Source of the DNA: Acanthacorydalis orientalis
Lineage: Eukaryota > Arthropoda > Insecta > Megaloptera > Corydalidae
NCBI GenBank assembly: GCA_034766995.1
Contig: CM068313.1
Span: 18,744,012 to 18,808,011 of the forward strand
Direction: 5' to 3'
Length of the DNA stretch: 64,000 nt
A program made the position numbers and the translations under genes. The notes under the pieces are model-generated. The model saw only the letters and a list, made by a program, of their open reading frames with translations, searched no databases and was not told where the DNA came from. Shown here piece after piece: positions 25,189-36,338 of the stretch (its first letter is position 1; each line of letters begins with the position of its first letter).

Positions 25189-25251
25189 TTGTGAATTACT
25201 GGCACCATTCCAATACGATGTAGTCGCAAACTATTGCTGCATAAATCCAAG
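25189..25251 (+). CDS. well-bordered 63-nt internal exon, unidentified protein
   Basis: The acceptor has a strong pyrimidine tract (TTTATTTCTTTCTTCCAG) and the donor is CCAAG|GTAAGC. Only one of the three frames is open. It begins with one base completing a codon and ends with two bases of a split codon, so the exon is 63 nt, a multiple of three, and could be skipped without a frameshift. The encoded segment is CELLAPFQYDVV followed by ANYCCINP, with three cysteines, which suggests an extracellular or disulfide-bonded segment. I do not recognise the family. The bases are far less AT-rich than the surroundings. Of all the exon candidates on the plus strand this has the best splice signals. It may be an alternative cassette exon of a gene whose introns occupy this window. 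Confidence 0.5.
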
Positions 25252-25597
25252 GTAAGCTCCCTCTCACTCACTGATAAACTATGCAGTTTAATTTTCAATT
25301 ATACCTAATTTCGCAAAGCAAATTGCATAAGAGCAAACGGTAACAAAATATTATTCATGACTGTGTAGGGGTACAATATCATGACAAGTTAAGAGCATTT
25401 ATGCCTTTGAGGCTTTTATATTTTATGACTAGTTTACAAACGTACTGATATTATATGGTAAACCCATTCACTTATAAAAATAGATCTTGTATTAACGATT
25501 TTGCTTCAGGCGGTTCGTTAAATAACCGTATCATTTTTTAAATGTTACATTAAACATATTCAATGTCTTATTAGAACCAAATTAAATACAACTATAT

Positions 25598-25599
<2 letters not shown>

Positions 25600-25660
<61 letters not shown>
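25600..25660. repeat. (TA)30 microsatellite
   Basis: Pure TA array. Confidence 0.96.
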
Positions 25661-25662
<2 letters not shown>

Positions 25663-25919
25663 CATTAAGCTTAAATCCAAATTTTAAATTTAGCAATACT
25701 AAATTAAAATGAAAGTTTACAGAACAATTAACAACTTAATATTATGCAATAAAAATATCTTGCTTCAGATAAGTGGTACAATTATTTCTAGAAAATAATT
25801 TAATTTATGGCAAATATTTTGATAAATATTTCTTAACATATTTTAACTTTAATTTTATGCAATAATTTATATCTAAATTATTTACTTTAATGATATGCTT
25901 GTATAAAGAACCAACATCA

Positions 25920-25924
25920 CTCAC

Positions 25925-25983
<59 letters not shown>

Positions 25984-26007
25984 TATATATATATATATAT
26001 ATATATA
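25920..26007. repeat. compound (CA)8-(TA)n array
   Basis: A CA run, then TA, interrupted once by AGATATA near 25981. Confidence 0.95.
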
Positions 26008-26364
26008 ATCATTATGTTCTTAGTAATATATCTGTATTTTCTTGATACATTCAGTTATAATTCTTTTGTGAATATAATTTAATTTAAAATTAATATTTAT
26101 AATATTTAGTTTAATAAGTAATACATCTAAAATAAAGCACCAGATCTTCATGTTGAAAAAGAAGTTGTGAAATATTAGTAATTCGTAAGCACAAATTATA
26201 ACATAAATATATCTGTTTTCTAGAAAAAAAATTATGAATAATTATTTAAGCTTAAGAAACAAATTACTAATTTGTTTTTTCTATCAATTTTAGGAAATGA
26301 AACACGCTTAAGACTGCATCGTAATTTTGTATTTTTAATAATTTTCTTATTTTTCTCTCTGTTG

Positions 26365-26368
<4 letters not shown>

Positions 26369-26421
<53 letters not shown>

Positions 26422-26436
26422 TACATACATACACGC
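26369..26436. repeat. compound (TA)24-(CATA)4 array
   Basis: TA array followed by CATA units and a self-complementary ACGCGCGT. Confidence 0.94.
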
Positions 26437-26509
26437 GCGTGTATATGTACGTGAATGCATACAAATGAAATGAGAAGGAAGTACTAAATGTGTATTGTTA
26501 ATCTATTCC

Positions 26510-26870
26510 TATTAGTCGTACACAGAGAGTCGCATATGCATGCATTCATGTATGCATACAATGTAGTTACCGCATGTACATGTGCATTGATGTGATGTCC
26601 AAGAATTCGTTCGAGCAGTGTTTCAATTAATCAGTGAGCAGTCGCATGTTCGATGTCGCGTGGTGACGCGCCGTGAAGCGAATGCGGTGCGTGCCCGAGT
26701 AGCATCAAACCCGACCTCGGTGACAAAACACACTGCTGTAATTAATTTCATTCATAATTAATTGGGGTCTCGGACGGACTTTAGTCCGTTTGCCGTAGGC
26801 TTCGTTACACACCACCTAGCAGTATTCCTAGCGTTACGCACACACCAGTCTGTTTACATATCTAAAATAG
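26510..26870. promoter_or_regulatory. GC-richer island with homeodomain-type sites
   Basis: A 360-bp block of higher G+C and CpG. It contains clustered TAATTA/ATTA words (CAATTAATC near 26625, TAATTAATTTCATTCATAATT at 26740-26760), each a core for homeodomain proteins. It also contains an RNA-type hairpin, ACGGACT-TT-AGTCCGT at 26774-26789. ATGCAT-rich near-palindromes occur at 26535-26580. No frame with good splice borders was found. I read it as a candidate conserved non-coding or enhancer element, by inference. Confidence 0.35.
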
Positions 26871-27059
26871 ATGAAATTGTCTTAAAAATATTTTATTACA
26901 AAAACAAAAGGACTTTATACATGTGTATACGTAGTAAGTAAGTCAGTGTGTAATTTATTTATTTCGACGGCTTTGTACAGAAATTGTAAATATCATTTCA
27001 AAACGAATTGAAAAACTTACAGACACATTTTAAATCAGAAAATGTGATAAATGTTACAT

Positions 27060-27079
27060 GTATATATATATATATATAT
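27060..27079. repeat. (TA)10 microsatellite
   Basis: Short TA array. Confidence 0.93.
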
Positions 27080-27314
27080 TGCACCAATTTGAAGAAAAAT
27101 TAGTCTGAGAATAACAGAATATTATTCGAAATGAAAATAAATGTCGTCTGGAATTTTTATAAAGAGAATAATTTTTATACTGAATATTTTGATGAATACT
27201 ATTAAATTATTTTAAAATTAGAATGTTTTATTCGTCCCTTTTATACATTTGTATGTTTTTTCTTTCTTGTTAAAAATAAATAAAGAATACAGTATTACAA
27301 ATGTCTCTCTTCCT

Positions 27315-27316
<2 letters not shown>

Positions 27317-27382
<66 letters not shown>

Positions 27383-27396
27383 TATATGTATGTATG

Positions 27397-27456
<60 letters not shown>
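27317..27456. repeat. (TA)n-(TATG)4-(TA)n array, 140 bp
   Basis: Two long TA tracts flank a GATATATGTATGTATGTATG core at about 27381-27402. The frames on both strands through it are repeat artefacts. Confidence 0.96.
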
Positions 27457-27459
<3 letters not shown>

Positions 27460-28186
27460 GAAGTATGCCTGAATTAGCTTTTGTCACCCATTTAACTTTT
27501 TTATTCTCTAAACTTATATTTCTTCAAGTTATATTTTACTTTATATCTCTTTAGAAGAAACAATTCATTTTAAAAATATTTTTATTCGTCATTATAAACT
27601 GAAAATAAAAAGTTATAAACTAATTCAACTTTTAGTTATATCAAAATCTGAAAAATATATATTTATTCTTTTATAATATATAATAATAAAATATTCAGTA
27701 TAAAAATAATGACGAAATGTATAGATATGAATGTCAAGAGACTATTTTATATATAAATGCAGTTTTAAGACCATTAAACTTTATTGGTATTATAAGAATT
27801 GAATTGATGCAAATTATAAACATATTATGTGTAAATATACTCGACTCACTAAAAGCACAAGATATAAAACGTAAATATTTATGAATGGTGTGTTGTAACA
27901 TTTACATGTAAATTGTTCTTTAAAGGGAATATATAACAATAATGTAACGTTATACTTTCTTTGCCCATAATTGGCTTTACTGACTAATAAAATTTTGTCG
28001 TTATTCGCGAAAATGTAAAGACATTCACAAAACTTTACTCATAATAATATCGTTAATAGCTGAATTTGGCGTTAAATTGTTATCGAATTTGAATATTTAA
28101 GTGATTTGTGTTATGATTCGTAAATGTTCGACAAAATATCAGTAAGAAAAACGTTTGTAACATAAATGCATACTTATGTTAATACA
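27457..28186. other. AT-rich non-coding DNA
   Basis: Nothing recognised. Confidence 0.6.
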
Positions 28187-28195
28187 TACACACAC

Positions 28196-28261
<66 letters not shown>
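28187..28261. repeat. compound (CA)7-(TA)28 array
   Basis: A CA run, CATGTA, then a long TA array. Confidence 0.95.
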
Positions 28262-28263
<2 letters not shown>

Positions 28264-28575
28264 AAAACAATCTTTTTTCGATTATAATTTCAAAACATAA
28301 TCTGAAGAAATTAATGAATGTAATCATAATAACAGAACACACATATAGTCTAAAAACACGAAAAATTATAATCCTTTTTTTAAGATATTTCTAATCATCA
28401 TATTTTTAGAACATTAGAATTATTCAACTTGTTATATTTTGAATCCAATTTTGTCAAAATTTTAATAATTACAAAATTATTTTACTTTTAAAAGTATTTA
28501 TATAATTTCAAATTATGTAAGTATAAAAATAATATATTTCTTATTTATATTTTTACTATAATGTTATATATCTCG

Positions 28576-28578
<3 letters not shown>

Positions 28579-28621
<43 letters not shown>
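28579..28621. repeat. (TA)21 microsatellite
   Basis: Pure TA array. Confidence 0.95.
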
Positions 28622-28622
<1 letters not shown>

Positions 28623-28689
28623 CTTCATAAAATATAAATTTTCATTTTCGTGAGAACTCAATAAAGAATAGACGGAGAATACATATAGC

Positions 28690-29230
28690 AGTAAAAAATA
28701 AATATAGCAGTCACATCAGCACTTCTTTGAATCGATGATAATATTATTTTCTCTGCTAGAAATTGAGGTAGCACCGATTTCGACTGAGCTGAATATAAAA
28801 AGTTATATATCACGAACAAAGGAGTCGATCAAAGAGAATAAAAGAAAACGAGTAGGCACTTAAACTACGCGAACATATTTTCTAAATATTTTTAGTCGAC
28901 TTCACAAGAGACGATTGAAAACTCCAGAACAATTCTAATACAAAAACGGGTCGACCGTAGACAATGGTGCAGGGGCGAGAGAGAACTTTAAAAAAGAACA
29001 CTCTAGAAAACTTGAACCCGTTCACAACTTTCGCTTATATTTGAAGTGGGAGGCAAGAGTAACCAACATAATAGGTTTTTATCCACTTTTGCCCTTTAAT
29101 GAACTTTCATAACGTCGTAGATCGTTTATTGGTGTATTCCTTGTAGCTGGTAATAACAATTTGTTTCGGTTTATGTTTGCACATTTATGTCAGGTGTATA
29201 TTAAAAGATATAGTGAAGAAGTGCACGTTT
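28690..29230. promoter_or_regulatory. GC-richer island, possible regulatory or exon-bearing block
   Basis: Composition is clearly less AT-biased than the flanks. Within it an acceptor-like AAATATTTTTAG at 28882-28893 precedes a plus-strand frame of 31 codons that ends in TAA at about 28989 (includes STSQETIENSRTILIQKR). That could be a terminal exon, but no signal follows that confirms it. Otherwise it may be conserved non-coding DNA. Confidence 0.25.
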
Positions 29231-29559
29231 CAAACTCGTTTCTTTCATTCTAATACGATTAGACTTATTTGCTGACTTTAAAAATAATTGTTGGCTATAA
29301 AAATAATGTTAAATATAATATTAAATATTGATTTTGAAATAAATTTAAAAATGGCCTCTAATAAACAAATACATTTTTATATTCCAATTGTAATATTTTC
29401 TACGTGACAAGACATGTTTCACAGAAAACAAAAGCATACGTTTTAGGGAAAAAAATGAAAAATGAATTTTTAAACATCTTTATACTGTATATAATGTATA
29501 TGTTACGTTTATAAGTCCACTACATTAAAATGAATATGATCTAAAAATAACATAGTGAG

Positions 29560-29668
29560 GGAAAAGCACAATCTGGATTTTTCAACATAGTTTGGGTTCG
29601 ACATCGCGCTCGGTCATATGTTTACCGGTTACGTAGATACAAACACATACACACACGTATACACTCAG

Positions 29669-29701
<33 letters not shown>

Positions 29702-29830
29702 CAAGCTGGACTTCTTTCCCGGTCCGTAGCACAACAGCAAACCAGCGCGATCCCGGGGGGGCTACCGCGCCGTGTGCTGGTAATTTATTTATGAGCATTC
29801 AGAATAACATTGGTCGGCCACATGCCCAAC
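29560..29830. promoter_or_regulatory. GC-richer island around an AC/TA microsatellite
   Basis: Two GC-rich arms (GGTTCGACATCGCGCTCGG; GCGCGATCCCGGGGGGGC, CTACCGCGCCGTGTG) flank the compound repeat at 29641-29701. It includes a G7 run at 29755-29761 and several CpGs, rare in this window. No protein frame is convincing. Confidence 0.3.
29641..29701. repeat. compound (AC)n-(TA)8 microsatellite
   Basis: Imperfect AC units, then a TA run. Confidence 0.93.
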
Positions 29831-32573
29831 CCTGTACAAGGATTCTTTGTTGTTTATTTCTGAACATATATAGTTCTTCAGAAACATAAATAATAATAAA
29901 AATGTCCCGATTCCCATATATCGTGAAAATGCAATAGAAAGATTTACTATTTAAATAAAATCTTGAATATAAATTGGGATTAAATATATATATACAGCAT
30001 TTATACATAAATATATAAAAAAATAATAAGAAAATATTCAATAAATATTCTAATTCATTTGATCCTATATTTATGTATATATTACATTTTTATTCTTAAA
30101 TGCTTTTTTAATATTAGATTAAAATTCATCCTCGTAGAAATGTATTTAATTTATGTATCTATTTAATTTGTTCTTATTTTTAAATAACATTTCTAACCAA
30201 AAAATATGTAAATATTGTTATTGTTTTTCAATCAGTTCTCTAATTGAATTCATTGAAAATAGAAGGTTTACTTTAAAAATGAATTGCAAAGAAAATACAT
30301 ATTTAATCAACCATAATATAAACCATTAATTGATTTTAATTATTTGATACACAGTTCAGTATATTAATGTTGTTCATTTAATTGGTCGTGAATATCTTCT
30401 CTGTGTATTACACTACAATGACCTGTTGACCCTTAGCAGTATTTTTATATTCTCTCCGTATGGTATATGTGTGTACCTTTTTTATTGTTAACAAACCAAC
30501 AGGGAATTGTATACAGTGTAAGTAAACGAAGTATTTTTATCAAACCTACTTGACGTACACAAACGAATGAATTACGTTTTAACCGTTTCAACATTTTTAC
30601 CGCTTTTTTCTTTATTCTGTACTGCGCTTTTGCCTTTTTTCCTTCATTTTTAACTTGGAGTAAGACCTAAATGTACATTTGTTTATTAAATGAAATTTTG
30701 TATAGTTTAAGATTTACTGTATCTGGGACCGGGAAAGCATTCTAGAGAGCAAAAATAAAATCTCGTATATTGAAAAGTAAGCAAATAAAAATAACATTTT
30801 AACTTTATTTATTTACATTATTTTTAAAGTAACATTTAAAATAATTTTTCTCTAGTATTATTCTTAAACAGTTATTTTGTGTAATTTCATTTAAAATCAA
30901 AAACAAATTAATTACTACAATAAGTATTTTTTAATCTGTATGAATTTTACCATTTTTTTTTACATTGCCATAAAATCAACAGCAAGTCTTTACTTGAAAT
31001 TAAATTAAATTTTCTACTAACTACTCTTTCTACTTTTAGTCTTATTATTTACTGTCCATTCTATAGTTATTGTATTTTGAAATTCCTATTAATGTAAGAA
31101 ATATAGTGCATAATTTATCATAAAATATTTCAAAATTAGAAATTATTTTTATACTCACATTATCTTGAGCAAATATTTAAAACCTTATCATATTATTCTA
31201 TATTCTTAAATATATTATATTCTTATAGATTTTTCAAAACACTTCAATATATTTGATTACAATTCTCCAAACTTGTTCATCAATTATTTAATTTCCAAAT
31301 TCAGTTGATTTCAGTTTCTAAGAATACAACAACATCATCCATTTTCGACACATTTCCACTCTCAAAAATTTTTAATGTTGACTATAAGTCATGGAACGTA
31401 TATTATTTGTTTTTATGTCATTTTTATACTAAGTTTTTAAATTATTTGATAATGGTTTTACTCAAAAATTGTTTGTATTAAATCACTAGTTCATTGAAGA
31501 CAAATTGAAAATTTACAAAATATTAAATAAAAATTAAACAATAGAACACAACTAATTATATAAAGATATACCTATAAGACATATTTTTTAATACTCTCAA
31601 ATTTAAAGAATCATATTTCATTGCAACTGAACATTGATAATAACATAAAGTATAAATAATATAATAAACCAACTATCATATACAATCACATATCAACCTT
31701 TTTATAAATTGTTTAATATATTTACTATTATGAAAACAAGTTTCTTAGAAAAAAAAATAAAAACAATTTCACTAGAGATATTAACAAAGTATTATATAAA
31801 ATTTACACACACGTTGCATAAAGTGTATTGTTTCATAAACAACAGATCTAACTAAATAATTTAAAAAATTCTGCATATATTCCTACATTACATGTAATCC
31901 TTAAATGGTTACAAATAGTGTTTGCTTTCAATCAAATTATGGTTATAAAATATTGTTTGTTTTCAATTAAATTTGATTAAATCATGAAAATATTGATTAT
32001 ATTGTACGAGTATTTTTAATCGTTTATCTTAGCCTGTTAAATAGTTATTTCAGGTTATGAAATTATTAACATTAATTATAAACATAAAAGTATTTCTTTC
32101 AATTAATATTTAGATCTTGTACTAGATGCGTGTGAAGCAATAAACCTTGATATGTTATTTTTTACATTTTTTTTCAAATATACAGATAATTTAATAAACA
32201 CATTTCTTTAATATACAAAATGGGGAATTAGTTATTATTGAACATGTTGATAATATCTCGTTCCCATTACTATTATGAAGCCATTATTCTCTAAAAGTAC
32301 TGAAAAATTCAATTTTTCTATACATTTTCGCTCTGTAAATGATAGGAAAACTATTATTAAAATGATCAATAATTAATGATTAAATTTTTTAATCAAAAAT
32401 TTTTGAAGTGAAGAAGCAATGAAATTCATTTGTAATTTTATGATTACTCTTTTGAGAAATGTGAAAATTAAATGCGTTTAAAATTTGTTTTCTTTGATAA
32501 TTATTGTTGTAATTTAAAAATTCATATAAATCATATATAAATTAATTATAGACAATTTTAATATCATATTTTA
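29831..32573. other. AT-rich non-coding DNA
   Basis: Apart from the nuclear-receptor-like site at 30419-30432 and a mildly GC-richer patch near 30380-30760, nothing is seen. A minus-strand frame at 29799-30041 starts at TTG and is not supported. Confidence 0.5.
30419..30432 (-). promoter_or_regulatory. possible nuclear-receptor DR2 site
   Basis: TGACCTGTTGACCC reads on the minus strand as GGGTCA-AC-AGGTCA, two direct half-sites with a 2-bp spacer. Such DR2 sites are bound by the E75/Rev-erb class. There is no independent support. Confidence 0.2.
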
Positions 32574-32606
32574 ATACCATATTATAATTCGATTATAATA
32601 TGGTAT
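32574..32606. repeat. perfect inverted repeat, 15-bp arms, 3-nt loop
   Basis: ATACCATATTATAAT, TCG, then the exact reverse complement. It would form a 15-bp hairpin as RNA. Confidence 0.9.
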
Positions 32607-32857
32607 GTTTTATAAAATCTGAAAAAATAAAACCATTGTTAGATATGATTAATAATACATGAACAAATATATTTGTCATAGAAATAAATAGTCTGAAATT
32701 AAATTATATGCCATTTAATGTTTAATATAATATCTTTCTGCGATGTTAAGAATATATTAAAACGTTTGTATTTATTTTATTCTACTCCGTTAGTATTTAC
32801 TTTACTGTATTTCACTCATCATGTGTCTCAATTCCATTGATATCAATATGATTTCAG

Positions 32858-32984
32858 CACGGGTTTTTTGCACTGATATATTTCACTTAACATCAAATAA
32901 ACGGTCATTCAAGTTTATACGTGTGACAATTGACATTGTGGTCGTGGTTCATTTCTCGCATCCACACACTTATATGATCCCACA
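32858..32984 (+). CDS. candidate exon, unidentified protein
   Basis: An acceptor-like AATATGATTTCAG precedes 127 nt with a 41-codon open frame, which ends at CCCACA|GTGAGTTAT, a good donor. The predicted segment includes RVFCTDIFHLTSNKRSFKF and IRVTIDIVVVVHFSHPHTY. It sits in a GC-richer block running to about 33430. A 54-nt gap to an acceptor-like GTTAACAG at 33038 would keep the frame open (YKKLWAVLINFIGVI) to a stop near 33121, but such an intron would be very short. The family is not recognised. Confidence 0.25.
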
Positions 32985-33050
32985 GTGAGTTATAAATGCC
33001 TACAAAGTTCAATTTTGTAATTTTTTTAAGGTTAACAGATATAAAAAACT

Positions 33051-33218
33051 ATGGGCCGTACTTATAAATTTTATAGGTGTAATAAAATTTTGTTTCGTAT
33101 GGTCATCAATATCAAGGGCTTAGAAGGGCGCGCAGAGATCGAATACAGACGCGTTAAGATGAAATTTATAGCTTGTCGCACCTTTCCTCAATTTCTGGAA
33201 ATTTGTTCATGTTTGTAA
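33051..33218 (+). CDS. candidate 55-codon small ORF
   Basis: Starts MGRTYKFYRCNKILFRMV with an A at -3 and a G at +4, a favourable start context. It contains a basic GRAEIEYRRVKMKF stretch and ends at TAA 33216-33218. A consensus donor GTAAGT overlaps the end at 33215, so it could also be a first coding exon. It lies in a GC-richer block. No homology is recognised, and ORFs of this length are frequent by chance. Confidence 0.22.
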   Translation: MGRTYKFYRCNKILFRMVINIKGLEGRAEIEYRRVKMKFIACRTFPQFLEICSCL

Positions 33219-34552
33219 GTACATCGTAAAGTTCATCTTATGACCGCATTTTTTCGATGTCTTTAGTTTTAAAGGTGGAAGATCAAAGAGTATTTAGAAC
33301 AGAATGATTTAAATGTTTATTTCATACTCACGTGAGTTCATGTGTTATGTGTTTATGAGGAGGTTGTTCGATTTAATATAAAAAATGCACTATAATAATA
33401 ACAAATATGTGCGCAAGGCAACGCGTAGTACGGTTTTAATCAATAGAAAATATTATTGTATTGTAGCAAGAATAACTAATTAATTATGTACAGTGCATTT
33501 AACAATTTTAATTGATATATTGTTTCATTTACATTAAATATATTATTGCGGATTTGCATTTTGTTAATTATTTATACTATTTTATTTGCTTAAATGCTGT
33601 TTATTGTGCATTTAATGATCATAAAAAAGTATAAAAATGTTCATTATGAATACATTATTAACAACTGATTTATTTTTATAACAAATAATACTATCAACTT
33701 TATTGATTTATGCTTTAAGACTTATATACTCTGTTTATAAAATATATTCAATCAAATCTCTTCAGAACTATTTTTTATTTAACTCTTTATTATTGATTTA
33801 TTTGAAAATTTGCCAATCTCATGCATAAATGAATTATTATAATATTTCGATAAACAAAGCAATTTGAGATACGAATAAAGAGATAGTTTAAAATTAAAAA
33901 TAACGTATATAGATAAACGGATCCGATTTTAATTTATTTTTTTATATTTCCCTTTTATATAATAATCGCATCGAAGCATTATAATGTTTTATTTAATTTT
34001 TAACATATTTTTTTGGTATTTAGCACATTTAATTGTTTGCATATAATTTATCTAATGTTTCTTTGTTGTTTAAAAATATCATTAAATTATATTTATTTAA
34101 TAAAAATATAATAACATTAATTATTTACTTCATTTTGAAATGTTTGTTCATGTTTATAAAATAATATATAACTTGTTTATAAAAAAGCTAGTATAATTAA
34201 GATATATGTAATTTATAATTTTATTCTATTCTCTATTATTACAATAATTTTTTTTATATTTAATAAAAATTATATTATTATAAGAAATTATTTACTTTAC
34301 CTTATTTCGGTATATTCTCACTTTTTATATCAATCATATAAATGCACTATGAGTCATCAAAGAAATAAAAATTGAAAATAAAATTTTTAAATTAATAAAC
34401 ATTAAAATTATAAACGTATTCGATAACTAAGAAAATTATAAACGTTTGCGTTATTTAATGTTAATTGAAAAAACTAAATCCTTATAATCATTTTTATAAA
34501 AAAAATGTAATTACATATTTAAACAAAATAATTTATTAGTTTTTTATATCGA
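33219..34552. other. AT-rich non-coding DNA
   Basis: The GC-richer block ends near 33430; nothing else is recognised. Confidence 0.55.
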
Positions 34553-34604
34553 CCTGAATAATCATTGAAATAAATTAACCTGAATAATCATTGAAATAAA
34601 TTAA
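34553..34604. repeat. 26-bp tandem duplication
   Basis: The unit starting CCTGAATAATCATTG and ending AAATAAATTAA occurs twice, identical and head-to-tail. Confidence 0.95.
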
Positions 34605-34732
34605 CCTTCAATCTATAAGAGATTCTTTACAAATAAAATTTGATATCGAGTATATAAACTCATTATATAATAACGTCGGTAAAGTAAAAATAGACGGTAT
34701 AAAAAGAATACTTTACAATGCATGTACCTTAC

Positions 34733-34900
34733 CTGTTCAACGTAGTAGCTTTTGTTTGTCTCAAATATCTCCAGACAATCTGAATATATACAATAAGTCT
34801 GGGTAAAGCAACGAATACAACGATCCTATACATATAGTCGACAGGTTGATGGTACAATAGCCATGCAAGCTTATTACTGAACAACCAGACAAGTGGTGAG
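34733..34900 (-). CDS. 168-nt exon of an unidentified membrane protein
   Basis: On the minus strand, TTGAACTTAG precedes 168 nt with one fully open frame and a consensus donor AACAG|GTAAGG. It starts with one base completing a codon and ends with two bases of the next, so its length is a multiple of three. The 55 encoded residues include [39 protein letters not shown] and [16 protein letters not shown]. There are two hydrophobic stretches, the second long enough to cross a membrane, then a basic end typical of a cytoplasmic flank. The codon content and the four Trp/Pro/His-rich motifs look like a conserved protein, not AT-rich noise. I do not recognise the family. The acceptor lacks a strong pyrimidine tract. 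A TA array begins about 40 bp upstream of it on this strand (34943). Confidence 0.5.
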
Positions 34901-34942
34901 CTAAGTTCAATATTTTACCCATACTTTTAATACATTCACAAA

Positions 34943-34981
34943 TATATACATATATATATGTATATGTATATATATATATAT

Positions 34982-35075
<94 letters not shown>
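34943..35075. repeat. long interrupted (TA)n array, 133 bp
   Basis: TA tracts with GTATATG, TTGATA and TTTATA interruptions. Confidence 0.95.
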
Positions 35076-35077
<2 letters not shown>

Positions 35078-35374
35078 ATATTACAATACAAATAAAGACA
35101 ATATTTTAGTGAAATACTATACACATCAAAGAACAATTAAATAAGATGGGTTACATTTAATGTGGTACACAATAATTTCAAATATTTAAAAACAGTATTT
35201 TAGCAATGCTTTAAAATTAAATTTAATTAATAACGTACAAATTAACATAATCTTTTTTTATGATCACGTACATTATATTCAATTGATTGCAAATGGCATT
35301 TAAATTAAATTCGTACATTTCATAAATCTTACTCCCTAATTATTTATCTTTCCTACTTACATACGTACAATTAA

Positions 35375-35377
<3 letters not shown>

Positions 35378-35416
<39 letters not shown>

Positions 35417-35434
35417 TATATATATATAATATAT
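35378..35434. repeat. (TA)n array with CTATA break
   Basis: TA array broken at about 35416 and 35429. Confidence 0.94.
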
Positions 35435-35963
35435 GAATTTTGACACAATAAAATATATTTAAAATGACCTCTAAATTACGGGAAGGACTATTGCACTGCA
35501 TTTTAAACAGAAGTGTGCATCAAAATAACTGAATTTTTCATTCCAATAGTACAGCGTAGCTATTTATAGAAGAAACGTGTTCGATTCATTTTCTTTGACG
35601 TCAAAAAGTCTCTCTTGTCAGCATCTGAATATTTACTTTTATTTATATTAAAATGAAAAGAAATATATATTCACAAACATCAAAAAAACGTTGAATGGCG
35701 GCCAGTTTTATTGTCAAAATGAACTTAATTCACATGAAGATGTTTATATACATTTAATGCAAAATAAATGAGTCTGATTTATATTCGTATATTCATTACA
35801 TATTATTCAGAATTAGAGTAATAAATGTGGTATTTATTATTCGCTTCGTTTTATCTTTAAAGTAACGCATACAATTTGACTAGCATTAATCAAACTTTAA
35901 AACTATTTTAACAACACCATAATTAATGTGAGATTCTATTTTTTTGCTCTCTGACTTTAATTA

Positions 35964-35968
<5 letters not shown>

Positions 35969-35999
<31 letters not shown>
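35969..35999. repeat. (TA)15 microsatellite
   Basis: Pure TA array. Confidence 0.94.
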
Positions 36000-36307
36000 C
36001 ACGGATATTTCTTTGTCAATTAAAATATATATTGTTAATTTTTAACAATAAATCTTCTGATTAATTATCCATTATTAAATAGTAAATATAAATTATATCT
36101 ATTTATGTATTTAAATAATTATTAATAATGTACAGAACAAGAACAATAATATCAAATTCAATAAAAAATAATAACATATTTTTATAATAAAAATGTTCTT
36201 TACAAAAACTAATTTATTAGTATCAAATGTAAACAATATGGATTATTTTTCGAAGTTCATATATTCATTTAAATATTTATACAGAAATTATAGTCTTACA
36301 CTTTTAA

Positions 36308-36311
<4 letters not shown>

Positions 36312-36338
<27 letters not shown>
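36312..36338. repeat. (TA)13 microsatellite
   Basis: Pure TA array. Confidence 0.94.

Larger units (their letters stand above)
25252..26509. other. AT-rich non-coding DNA with large TA arrays
   Basis: Three arrays are listed separately. Right after the exon candidate, 25252-25560 is mildly GC-richer. Overlapping frames at 26232-26464 run through a TA array and are spurious. Confidence 0.5.

Noticed and set aside
29799..30041. Minus-strand frame of 80 codons
   Set aside because: Starts at TTG rather than ATG, has low-complexity Phe/Tyr/Ile content and no good acceptor.
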